The translations under genes and the position numbers were made by a program. Shown here in pieces: positions 14,320 through 20,117 of a DNA stretch of 30,804 bases (position 1 is its first letter; each line of letters begins with the position of its first letter). A model generated the notes under the pieces. It was not told the DNA's origin and searched no databases. It worked only from the letters and a program-made list of their open reading frames with translations. Origin of the DNA: Firmicutes bacterium CAG:110 (GTDB taxonomy: Bacteria > Bacillota > Clostridia > Oscillospirales > Oscillospiraceae). Location of the stretch: contig HF988014.1 of the NCBI GenBank assembly GCA_000434635.1, positions 34,931 through 65,734 of the forward strand, read 5' to 3'.

Positions 14320-14358
14320 GGGAGAACCCGCCGGAAATGCGGATTCTCCCATTTTCAT
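14320..14358. terminator. Bidirectional terminator between the DUF1003 and PRTase genes
   Basis: GGGAGAA (14320-14326) pairs with TTCTCCC (14344-14350), with an inner CCGC/GCGG extension. ATTTTCATT follows on the plus strand and GTTTTGAA on the minus strand, so it can serve both convergent genes. Confidence 0.8.
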
Positions 14359-14385
14359 TATGTTATTATATTGTCTCCGCCGCCG

Positions 14386-15021
14386 TTACAGTGCGGAATA
14401 GCCGAAGCTGTTGACCAGAGCGTCCAGCTTCTGACCCGCCTTGCAGTAGGGGCAGTCCCGGTAGTCGTAGCTGGCGTAGCCGGGCAGGTCTTTGATGGTG
14501 TAGACGCTGCGCACGGGGTGGCCCGCCACTTCCTCCACAGCGCTGTAGATCGCGGCGACACCCGCCACATGGCCGCCGTAATAGCCGATGGCTTCAAGGG
14601 AACGCTTGGCCGTAAAGCCGGTGGTGACGGAGGCCATCAGCACCAGAACGTGCTTGCCGGTGATCATCTTGCGGGTATTGTCCCGGAAAATGATCTGGGA
14701 GTTGGCGTTGTATTCCGGCTCCAGAACGTAGATGGTCTGGTGGGCGTTGATGGTCTGGAAGCCGCTTTTCGTCAGCTCCTCGGCCAGACACGTACCCAGC
14801 ACCGCGGTGCCGTCCAGACACAGAATGGTATCCACCGGAGTGTCGTTGATGAAGTGGGACACCAGCTGATGGGCGCTGTCCTTGGCCTCGCTCAGGCGGG
14901 TCTTCTGGTAGGTGATGTCCACGAAGTAATTGATGTGGGAGTGATTGGTGGCAAAATGTCCCCGGGCGATGCGAAGCGGTGCGTTGCCCCTGCGGATGGG
15001 CAGATTCATCAATGTGATCAT
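14386..15021 (-). CDS. Phosphoribosyltransferase-fold protein (orotate PRTase-like)
   Basis: A 211-residue protein of the type I phosphoribosyltransferase fold, of a kind usually annotated as orotate phosphoribosyltransferase-like in Clostridia. The segment at residues 124-140, HVLVLMASVTTGFTAKR, occupies the place of the PRPP-binding loop and keeps TTG. The two acidic residues normal before it (VVVDDV in most members) are replaced by Met-Ala. A CPYC pair near the C-terminus could bind metal. Substrate is therefore uncertain; a non-catalytic or regulatory role is possible. The ATG follows GGAGG by ten bases. It has its own promoter and a structured leader. Confidence 0.75.
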   Translation of the reverse strand: MITLMNLPIRRGNAPLRIARGHFATNHSHINYFVDITYQKTRLSEAKDSAHQLVSHFINDTPVDTILCLDGTAVLGTCLAEELTKSGFQTINAHQTIYVLEPEYNANSQIIFRDNTRKMITGKHVLVLMASVTTGFTAKRSLEAIGYYGGHVAGVAAIYSAVEEVAGHPVRSVYTIKDLPGYASYDYRDCPYCKAGQKLDALVNSFGYSAL

Positions 15022-15111
15022 AGCAGTTACCTCCGGTTAAAAATAAAATAAAAAGCGTCTTTCTTTTGTCCGGCAGAAGCGTTTTCGCCGGACACCTGAA
15101 AAACGCTTTTT
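15022..15111 (-). promoter_or_regulatory. Structured leader of the PRTase-like gene with competing hairpins
   Basis: On the minus strand the 5' end AAGCGTTTT (15108-15100) can pair with AAAACGCTT (15085-15077). Alternatively GTCCGGC (15093-15087) pairs with GCCGGAC (15074-15068), which puts AAAACGCTT in the loop, and the 5' AAGCGT pairs with ACGCTT (15058-15053). The second fold is followed by a T-rich tract (TTTATTTTATTTTT), so it could act as a terminator. It does not match the purine riboswitch or another class I recognise. Regulation is inferred from base pairing only. Confidence 0.5.
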
Positions 15112-15114
15112 TTC

Positions 15115-15143
15115 ATTATAACCCGATGCCGCAAAAAAGGCAA
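15115..15143 (-). promoter_or_regulatory. Promoter of the PRTase-like gene
   Basis: Minus strand TTGCCT (15143-15138) and a perfect TATAAT (15120-15115), 17 bp apart, placed directly downstream of the NUDIX gene terminator. Confidence 0.65.
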
Positions 15144-15167
15144 GGGCAAACCGCCCCTGCCCCTGCC
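15133..15167 (-). terminator. Intrinsic terminator of the NUDIX gene
   Basis: Minus strand GGCAGGGGC (15167-15159) pairs with GCCCTTGCC (15147-15139; nine pairs, one G-T), followed by six T. Its stem and T-run overlap the -35 box of the next promoter. Confidence 0.85.
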
Positions 15168-15172
15168 AAATT

Positions 15173-15691
15173 TTACCTGCCAAACTTAGGCATGTTGCGC
15201 AAACGCAGCGCCTTTTCCTGCCTGTAGAACTGATGGCCGATGATCCTGCACATTTTCCCCGTGCGGATCATCCAGTCCACCTTCCCGAAGCTCGCCCACA
15301 TCACGTTGTCCGTCTCCCCGGGCTGCAAAACGATGCTTTTCAGGGGGATACGCCGGAACAGGCAGTAGTGGTCATAGAAGATGTTGCGCTCCCGGTCGCT
15401 GTCCAGTAGCTCAAATTCCTCCGGCTCCGCCTGAATGCCCGTCTCCTCGTACAGCTCCCGGGCGATGGCCTGACGGCTGGTCTCCCCCGCCTTCACCGCG
15501 CCGCCGGAATTTTCCCATGTTCCGGCGAAGCTCTTTTCCCGGGCGCGGCGGGTCAGAAGCAGATGTCCCCGGCCGTCGTAGACCCAGACGCAGACCACGA
15601 GGCCGTACTCTCCCGGCTTCCAGGGCGTTCCCCGCCTGTGCAGCTTCCCCGTCAGGTTCCGGTTCTCGTCGTAGATATCGTTCAGCTCCAT
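15173..15691 (-). CDS. NUDIX hydrolase
   Basis: A 172-residue NUDIX-fold hydrolase. The NUDIX box is intact: a Gly, five residues, Glu in AGET, then REL-YEE-TGI (about residues 68-92), supplying the metal-binding glutamates. The N-terminus, ELNDIYDENRNLTGKLHRRG, resembles the isopentenyl-diphosphate isomerase/YfcD-like NUDIX group, but substrate cannot be read from sequence. The start at 15691 was chosen because AGGAGGT lies upstream at good spacing and the protein then begins as family members do. The longer open frame to 15892 has no signal and overlaps the prfC leader. It is a single-gene unit, divergent from prfC. Confidence 0.9.
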   Translation of the reverse strand: MELNDIYDENRNLTGKLHRRGTPWKPGEYGLVVCVWVYDGRGHLLLTRRAREKSFAGTWENSGGAVKAGETSRQAIARELYEETGIQAEPEEFELLDSDRERNIFYDHYCLFRRIPLKSIVLQPGETDNVMWASFGKVDWMIRTGKMCRIIGHQFYRQEKALRLRNMPKFGR

Positions 15692-15726
15692 CCGCCGCCA
15701 CCTCCTTTTTTTCACGTCCGTATCAT

Positions 15727-15755
15727 AGTTTAACACAGGAGTGAAAAAAAGGCAA
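15727..15755 (-). promoter_or_regulatory. Promoter of the NUDIX gene
   Basis: Minus strand TTGCCT (15755-15750) and TAAACT (15732-15727), 17 bp apart; predicted leader about 30 nt. Confidence 0.6.
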
Positions 15756-15785
15756 TGAAGAAACGGTTCATTTTCCCTTTTCCTA

Positions 15786-15814
15786 TTGTATCTTCCGAAA
15801 AAATGTGGTAGACT
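15786..15814 (+). promoter_or_regulatory. Promoter of prfC
   Basis: TTGTAT (15786-15791) and TAGACT (15809-15814) with 17-bp spacing. The predicted start near 15821 gives a leader of about 100 nt containing a small ORF and an anti-Shine-Dalgarno tract. Confidence 0.65.
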
Positions 15815-15852
15815 GAATTGGATTATCCTATTTATCGTGTTTTGGAGGCCGT

Positions 15853-15876
15853 ATGCGTTTTCATTTTCCCCCATAG
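15853..15876 (+). CDS. Candidate seven-codon leader peptide MRFHFPP
   Basis: ATG CGT TTT CAT TTT CCC CCA TAG follows GGAGG (15844-15848) at a spacing of four bases, a credible ribosome binding site. The peptide ends Pro-Pro-stop; consecutive prolines before a stop codon are known to slow termination. It lies in the leader of the gene for release factor 3. Too short for coding statistics, so the evidence is the Shine-Dalgarno, the start codon and the position. Confidence 0.4.
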   Translation: MRFHFPP

Positions 15877-15915
15877 TCCCCCTCCCCTGCAACTAAAAAA
15901 CGATATTCTGGAGGG
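15877..15915 (+). promoter_or_regulatory. C-rich tract able to mask the prfC Shine-Dalgarno
   Basis: CCCTCC (15880-15885), immediately after the leader-ORF stop, is complementary to GGAGGG (15910-15915) of prfC, six G-C/A-T pairs across a 24-nt loop. It can also pair with the GGAGG of the leader ORF. A ribosome paused at the stop at 15874-15876 would cover the tract and leave the prfC site free. Inference from base pairing. Confidence 0.4.
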
Positions 15916-15921
15916 AACACT

Positions 15922-17514
15922 ATGTCTCAATTAACCGAAGAAATCAGCCGGCGGCGTACCTTTGCCATCATTTCTCACCCCGACGCCGGTAAAACCACCC
16001 TGACCGAAAAATTCCTGCTCTACGGCGGCGCCATCGCTCAGGCAGGCGTGGTCAAGGGCAAGAAAAACTCCCGCGCCGCCACCTCCGACTGGATGGAGAT
16101 CGAAAAGCAGCGCGGCATTTCCGTCACGTCCTCCGTGATGCAGTTTCAGTACAACGGCTTCTGCATCAACATTCTGGACACCCCCGGCCATCAGGACTTC
16201 TCCGAGGATACCTACCGCACCCTCATGGCCGCCGACTCCGCCGTCATGGTCATCGACGGCGCCAAGGGCGTGGAGCCTCAGACCCGGAAGCTGTTCAAGG
16301 TCTGCGCCATGCGCCACATTCCCATTTTCACCTTCGTGAACAAGATGGACCGGGAGGCCAAGGACCCCTTCGATCTTCTGGACGAGGTGGAGCGGGAGCT
16401 GGGCATCGAGACCTACGCCATGAACTGGCCCATCGGCTCCGGCAAGGATTTTCAGGGCGTTTACGACCGGGAGAAGGCCGAGCTGCTGTTCTTCTCCGGC
16501 ATCTCCGGAAAAAAGCGGGCGGACAAACTGGAAATCGATCTGTACAACCCGCAGGTTGCCCAGCTGCTGGACAGCGAGGAAAAGCACCGGCAGCTCATCG
16601 ACGACGTAGAGCTTCTGTCCGCCGGACGGGAAATGGATATGCAGGCCGTCCGGGACGGGCAGCTGTCGCCTGTGTTCTTCGGCTCCGCGCTGACCAATTT
16701 CGGCATTGAGCCGTTTCTGGAAGCGTTCCTGAAGCTGACGCCGCCTCCCCTCGCGCGCACCGCCGACTGCGGCGTGATCGACCCCTTCAGCCCGGATTTC
16801 TCCGCCTTCGTCTTCAAGATTCAGGCGAACATGAACAAGGCGCACCGGGACCGTCTGGCCTTCATGCGCATCTGCTCCGGCAAGTTCCAGCGGGACGCGG
16901 AATATTTCCACGTTCAGGGCAATAAGAAAATGCGTCTTTCCCAGCCACAGCAGCTGATGGCCGCCGAGCGGGAGATCGTGGACGAAGCCTACGCCGGGGA
17001 CGTTATCGGCGTGTTTGACCCGGGCATTTTCTCCATCGGCGATACCATCACCGTTCCGGGGAAGAAGTTCAAATATTCCGGCATCCCCACCTTTGCCCCC
17101 GAGCATTTCTGCCGGGTATCCGCCAAGGATTCCATGAAGCGCAAGCAGTTCGTCAAGGGCACCGAGCAGATCGCGCAGGAGGGCGCCATCCAGATCTTCA
17201 AAGTCCCCGGCTCCGGCTTTGAGGAGGTCATCGTGGGCGTCGTGGGTACGCTGCAATTTGACGTGTTCCAGTACCGCATGAAAAACGAGTACGGCGTGGA
17301 TCTGCGGATGGATATGCTGCCCTACGAGGAGATCCGTCTCATCGACGAATACCCCGGCGACCTGACCGACCTGAATCTCGGCTCCGACGCGGAGCTTCTG
17401 GAGGACTATCGCGGCCGCAGTCTGCTGGTATTCTCCAGCTTCTGGGCGATCGACTTCACCTGCCGCCGCAACCCCGGTCTGAAGGTCTCGGAAATTGTGG
17501 TGGCCGAGGGCTAA
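15922..17514 (+). CDS. prfC: Peptide chain release factor 3
   Basis: RF3 is the GTPase that removes RF1 and RF2 from the ribosome after peptide release. The 530-residue length is the family norm. G motifs are ISHPDAGKTTLTEK (near residue 17), DTPGHQDFSEDTYRTL and NKMDR. The RF3-specific stretch KGKKNSRAATSDWMEIEKQR distinguishes it from EF-G and TetM. The C-terminal domain, including FDVFQYRMKNEYGVDL, is complete. TGGAGGG precedes the ATG. A DUF5662 gene follows by 30 bp and is probably cotranscribed, since no terminator separates them. The leader may regulate it (see 15853-15915). Confidence 0.98.
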   Translation: MSQLTEEISRRRTFAIISHPDAGKTTLTEKFLLYGGAIAQAGVVKGKKNSRAATSDWMEIEKQRGISVTSSVMQFQYNGFCINILDTPGHQDFSEDTYRTLMAADSAVMVIDGAKGVEPQTRKLFKVCAMRHIPIFTFVNKMDREAKDPFDLLDEVERELGIETYAMNWPIGSGKDFQGVYDREKAELLFFSGISGKKRADKLEIDLYNPQVAQLLDSEEKHRQLIDDVELLSAGREMDMQAVRDGQLSPVFFGSALTNFGIEPFLEAFLKLTPPPLARTADCGVIDPFSPDFSAFVFKIQANMNKAHRDRLAFMRICSGKFQRDAEYFHVQGNKKMRLSQPQQLMAAEREIVDEAYAGDVIGVFDPGIFSIGDTITVPGKKFKYSGIPTFAPEHFCRVSAKDSMKRKQFVKGTEQIAQEGAIQIFKVPGSGFEEVIVGVVGTLQFDVFQYRMKNEYGVDLRMDMLPYEEIRLIDEYPGDLTDLNLGSDAELLEDYRGRSLLVFSSFWAIDFTCRRNPGLKVSEIVVAEG

Positions 17515-17544
17515 AATCCGCACCTTACGTTGGGAGGGAATGGT

Positions 17545-18117
17545 GTGAAACCGTGGCAGCATTTCAAAACCATAACCAAGCACCGCTGGCTGGTGATGCT
17601 GGGCTGCTTTCGGGTGGGGCTGTACCGTCAGGGGCTGACCCACGACCTGAGCAAATACTCCCCCACGGAATTCTGGACGGGGGCGCGGTACTATCAGGGC
17701 AACCGCAGTCCCAACGCCGCCGAGCGGGAGGACAAGGGCTACAGCGAGGCGTGGATGCACCACAAGGGGCGCAACCGCCACCACTACGAATACTGGACGG
17801 ACATGAACCGGGAGACGAAGTGCTACGAGCCTGTCCCCATGCCCCGGCGGTACTTTGTGGAGATGGTGATGGATCGCCGTGCGGCCTGCATGACCTATCA
17901 GGGCAAAGCCTACCGGGACGATTCCGCCCTGCAATACTTTGAGCGCAGCCGGGAAAAGGATTTGATGCACCCGGAGACCAGCCGCCAGCTCCGCTTCATT
18001 CTGGGGATGCTGGCCGAGAAGGGCGAAGCGGAGACCTTCTCCTATCTGCGCAGGTCTGTGCTGAAAGGAAAGCCCTTCCCATGGGAGGAGGCGCAGGACA
18101 GCCTTATGCACAAATAA
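17545..18117 (+). CDS. DUF5662 family protein
   Basis: A 190-residue soluble protein. The segments WQHFKTITKHRWLVM, GLTHDLSKYSPTEFW and EAWMHHKGRNRHHYEYW are hallmarks of the DUF5662 family. The conserved His and Asp residues (HD in THDLSK, HH in MHHKG and RHHYEYW) suggest a metal-dependent HD-like fold, but no activity is established to my knowledge. The GTG at 17545 was chosen, six bases after GGGAGGG; the TTG further upstream reads through that site. It follows prfC closely and is followed by a terminator, so it is the last gene of that unit. Confidence 0.85.
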   Translation: MKPWQHFKTITKHRWLVMLGCFRVGLYRQGLTHDLSKYSPTEFWTGARYYQGNRSPNAAEREDKGYSEAWMHHKGRNRHHYEYWTDMNRETKCYEPVPMPRRYFVEMVMDRRAACMTYQGKAYRDDSALQYFERSREKDLMHPETSRQLRFILGMLAEKGEAETFSYLRRSVLKGKPFPWEEAQDSLMHK

Positions 18118-18121
18118 AAAG

Positions 18122-18175
18122 AAAACAGGAGCTGACCGGCGTTACCGTCCGGTTGGCTCCTGTTTATTGCATTTT
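18122..18175 (+). terminator. Terminator after the DUF5662 gene
   Basis: AACAGGAGC (18124-18132) pairs with GCTCCTGTT (18156-18164), with an inner ACCGG/CCGGT stem, followed by TATTGCATTTT. Confidence 0.8.
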
Positions 18176-18190
18176 CCACGCGATCATACT

Positions 18191-18342
18191 ATTTCTCGAT
18201 AAAATGGTTAACACCATTTTATCCTGCGAATCCTTCGCAGGCCGCCGGCGGCGGCGAGAAATGTATGGACTTACGTTTTTTGCGGCTACGCCGCTGGCTG
18301 CTGAAACAGCAGCCGAATAAAACGGTTTTTAACCGTTTTATT
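18191..18342. repeat. Intergenic hairpin array A
   Basis: Six inverted repeats fill 152 bp: GATAAAATGGT-TAAC-ACCATTTTATC (18198-18223), CCTGCGAA-TCC-TTCGCAGG (18223-18241), GCCGCCGGCGGC (18241-18252), GCGGC-TAC-GCCGC (18282-18294), GGCTGCTG-AAA-CAGCAGCC (18296-18314) and AATAAAACGGTT-TTT-AACCGTTTTATT (18316-18342). An outer stem ATTTCTCG (18191-18198)/CGAGAAAT (18255-18262) encloses the first three. The first and last hairpins share ATAAAAYGGT. It lies between two convergent genes. No ORF or promoter was seen. Confidence 0.85.
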
Positions 18343-18369
18343 GAAAACTAGTATCAGCCATGGTGCGCC

Positions 18370-19302
18370 CTAATGATACGCTGCGTCGGCACTGTCCGGG
18401 TTTGGACGCCAGCCTTCCATAAGTTCATCGTTCTCCATGATAAACGGGCGCGCCGTGCTCTGTCCCCAGGAGACATCGTACTTGCCCATGAGATAATCGC
18501 TCAGTTCCGTGCGATCAGCAAAACGCAGCAGCCGGTACGGCTCCTGAAAGGCAACCTTTTCTACAAAGTACAGCGTCCCGTCATCCGCCGTCAGAAGCAC
18601 CCCGACATGCCCGACAAACAGGATGGATTCCTCCTCGGTAGGCTTATCGTGGAAGAACACCGTGATGAGGCGGATTCTTTCGTTCTCCCGGAACGAAATC
18701 CCCCTGGATTTCCATTCCTCCCGCACAGCCTGCACATGGCGCTGAACATCCGTGGTGTCCTCCGCCCTCATGGCGGAATACAGGGCGCGGAAATCGGTCA
18801 GACTGCTTCCCCCCAGCGCCTCCGGGTCAGTCCTAAGCGTTTCCTCGTCCATGAACAGCACATCTTCGCCCGCAGCATCCACAGGGGTGCTGTCTCCTGC
18901 GGACAGGAAGTCACCGAACAGTTCCATTGCGGTTATCCGGCAGTTATAGCCCGGAAAATTGCCGTTCTTTGCCATCCACGCATCCTGCATCTCATATGGG
19001 TCATATTTTGTGTCCAGCGGTTTTGCCTTTTCAAAACCCGCCGTCAGCCATTCCTCCCGCACGCTTTCATTGAAGCTGTCTACACGGTTGAAGAAGCCCT
19101 GAATGCGGTTTCCTGACACCCCGGCGCCGGAAAGCATATCTTCCAGAAGCTTCTGTGATACGCTGTCGTTGAGGTTCGTGTACTCGATTTTATCCAATGC
19201 CGGACGCTCATCCGGCGAATCCGTATCCGCGCCGCAGCCCGCGAATGCGGAAGCGATAAGAATAGCACATATTGCCAGCATGATCTGCCGAAATGATTTC
19301 AT
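18370..19302 (-). CDS. DUF4300 family lipoprotein
   Basis: A 310-residue predicted lipoprotein: basic N-terminus, hydrophobic stretch and lipobox AFAGC with the modified Cys at residue 23. The mature part carries segments typical of DUF4300, such as NGNFPGYNCRITAMELFGDF, FVGHVGVLLTADDGTLYFVEK and FQEPYRLLRFADRTELSDYL. Function of the family is unknown; members are surface-anchored in Firmicutes. I chose the ATG at 19302, six bases after GGAG, because it gives a compact signal peptide. In-frame upstream starts lie inside the purine-rich ribosome-binding stretch. An extended -10 promoter lies between it and the tetR gene. Convergent with the DUF5662 gene across hairpin array A. Confidence 0.85.
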   Translation of the reverse strand: MKSFRQIMLAICAILIASAFAGCGADTDSPDERPALDKIEYTNLNDSVSQKLLEDMLSGAGVSGNRIQGFFNRVDSFNESVREEWLTAGFEKAKPLDTKYDPYEMQDAWMAKNGNFPGYNCRITAMELFGDFLSAGDSTPVDAAGEDVLFMDEETLRTDPEALGGSSLTDFRALYSAMRAEDTTDVQRHVQAVREEWKSRGISFRENERIRLITVFFHDKPTEEESILFVGHVGVLLTADDGTLYFVEKVAFQEPYRLLRFADRTELSDYLMGKYDVSWGQSTARPFIMENDELMEGWRPNPDSADAAYH

Positions 19303-19348
19303 AATCTGCTCCATCCTTCCTTTGACCATCCATCCTTTTGCAAAGCCT

Positions 19349-19357
19349 ATTATACCA
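19349..19357 (-). promoter_or_regulatory. Extended -10 promoter of the DUF4300 gene
   Basis: Minus strand TGGTATAAT (19357-19349) fits an extended -10 (TGn-TATAAT). No good -35 is present at 17 bp, which extended -10 promoters tolerate. The predicted start is near 19342. Confidence 0.55.
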
Positions 19358-19376
19358 CTCAGGCATAAAATCTATG

Positions 19377-19946
19377 CTAAGGGAGAGGCCTTTGGGGCGA
19401 TTGGAACAGCGAAAGGCTGGCTTTTACTACCCGGCTGACAAAACGGATCATTTCCTCTTTGCTGTACTTGTCGTAACCCTCCACGACGACGTGCATCAAA
19501 CCGTTTGACAGATGGGTATACATCATTTCCAGTTCTGTCTCACTGGCTCCGGGCAGCTCTTTCCGCCAGTAGGCAATGCTGCCCTTCTTGGCCAAGGCAA
19601 TCATCCGCATGAGAACCGTGGAGTTTGTATTCCCCAGAATCAGAACCCGGCAGGCTGCCTGATTCTGATCGACCATATCGTAGATCGCTTCGATCAGAGC
19701 CGTCACGTCAAACGAATTGACATAGCGAAGGGATTCCTCAAATGCATCGATAAGCTCGTTCTCGATGCTCTCCATCAGGGCAAAACAATCGCTGTAATGG
19801 GCATAGAAGGTGGCACGGTTCAGCTGCGCCAGCGCGCAAACCTCCTTCACCGTGATTCTGTTTACAGGTTTTTCCTTCAGCAGCTTCAGAAAGGACTGCT
19901 TGAGCACCATTTGCGTATAGCGTTTTCTTGCATCCATCTTCTCCAT
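19377..19946 (-). CDS. TetR/AcrR-family transcriptional regulator
   Basis: A 189-residue regulator. The N-terminal TetR HTH covers about residues 8-55 and includes ITVKEVCALAQLNRATFYAHYSD, followed by a helical ligand/dimerisation domain. The ATG at 19946 follows GGAGGGG by six bases; the open frame extends to a TTG that lies within that site. It is divergent from the NAD-dependent epimerase gene, a classic arrangement in which the repressor controls itself and its neighbour. Two direct repeats and a palindrome in the shared region (19973-20090) are candidate operators. Ligand unknown. Confidence 0.9.
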   Translation of the reverse strand: MEKMDARKRYTQMVLKQSFLKLLKEKPVNRITVKEVCALAQLNRATFYAHYSDCFALMESIENELIDAFEESLRYVNSFDVTALIEAIYDMVDQNQAACRVLILGNTNSTVLMRMIALAKKGSIAYWRKELPGASETELEMMYTHLSNGLMHVVVEGYDKYSKEEMIRFVSRVVKASLSLFQSPQRPLP

Positions 19947-19972
19947 ATAGAGCCCCTCCAAAAAAAGTTTAC

Positions 19973-19990
19973 AAAGATTATCAACACTTG
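19973..19990 (+). repeat. Direct repeat copy 1 (candidate TetR operator)
   Basis: AAAGATTATCAACACTTG. It overlaps GATAAT (minus strand 19982-19977), the best candidate -10 of the tetR gene (GCAACA 17 bp upstream). Copy 2 is at 20073-20090 and differs at one base. Confidence 0.65.
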
Positions 19991-20034
19991 GGCAGACGGT
20001 GTTGCTTTTCTTTCAGCCGTATGGCAAGTGCTGA

Positions 20035-20063
20035 TTGTTTCCGTCTTTCCCCTCAAGTATACT
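20035..20063 (+). promoter_or_regulatory. Promoter of the epimerase gene
   Basis: TTGTTT (20035-20040) and TATACT (20058-20063), 17 bp apart; the predicted start near 20070 lies between the palindrome and repeat copy 2. Confidence 0.7.
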
Positions 20064-20070
20064 GTACTTG
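20054..20070 (+). promoter_or_regulatory. Palindrome over the epimerase -10 box
   Basis: CAAGTA-TACTG-TACTTG, a perfect 6-5-6 dyad that contains the -10 box, so a bound protein would block RNA polymerase. A related inverted element, CAAGTGCTGATT, lies at about 20025-20036. Candidate operator. Confidence 0.5.
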
Positions 20071-20072
20071 TG

Positions 20073-20090
20073 AAAGATAATCAACACTTG
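20073..20090 (+). repeat. Direct repeat copy 2 (candidate TetR operator)
   Basis: AAAGATAATCAACACTTG, 17 of 18 bases identical to copy 1 and starting exactly 100 bp from it. It covers about +3 to +20 of the epimerase transcript. Confidence 0.65.
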
Positions 20091-20117
20091 TATGCTTATT
20101 GGGAGGAGGCTTTTTGA

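Noticed and set aside
15022..15111. Purine or preQ1 riboswitch before the PRTase-like gene
   Set aside because: The conserved cores of these riboswitches are not present; only competing hairpins are seen.
15931..18111. A 726-codon minus-strand ORF over prfC and the DUF5662 gene
   Set aside because: Antisense shadow in phase with both real genes; no signals.
18191..18342. Hairpin arrays A, B and C as CRISPR arrays
   Set aside because: No repeated unit of constant sequence and spacing, and no cas genes; each stem has a different sequence.
18181..18360. Array A as an insertion sequence or MITE
   Set aside because: No transposase and no clear target-site duplication; only the first and last hairpins share a short ATAAAAYGGT motif, too little to call an element.
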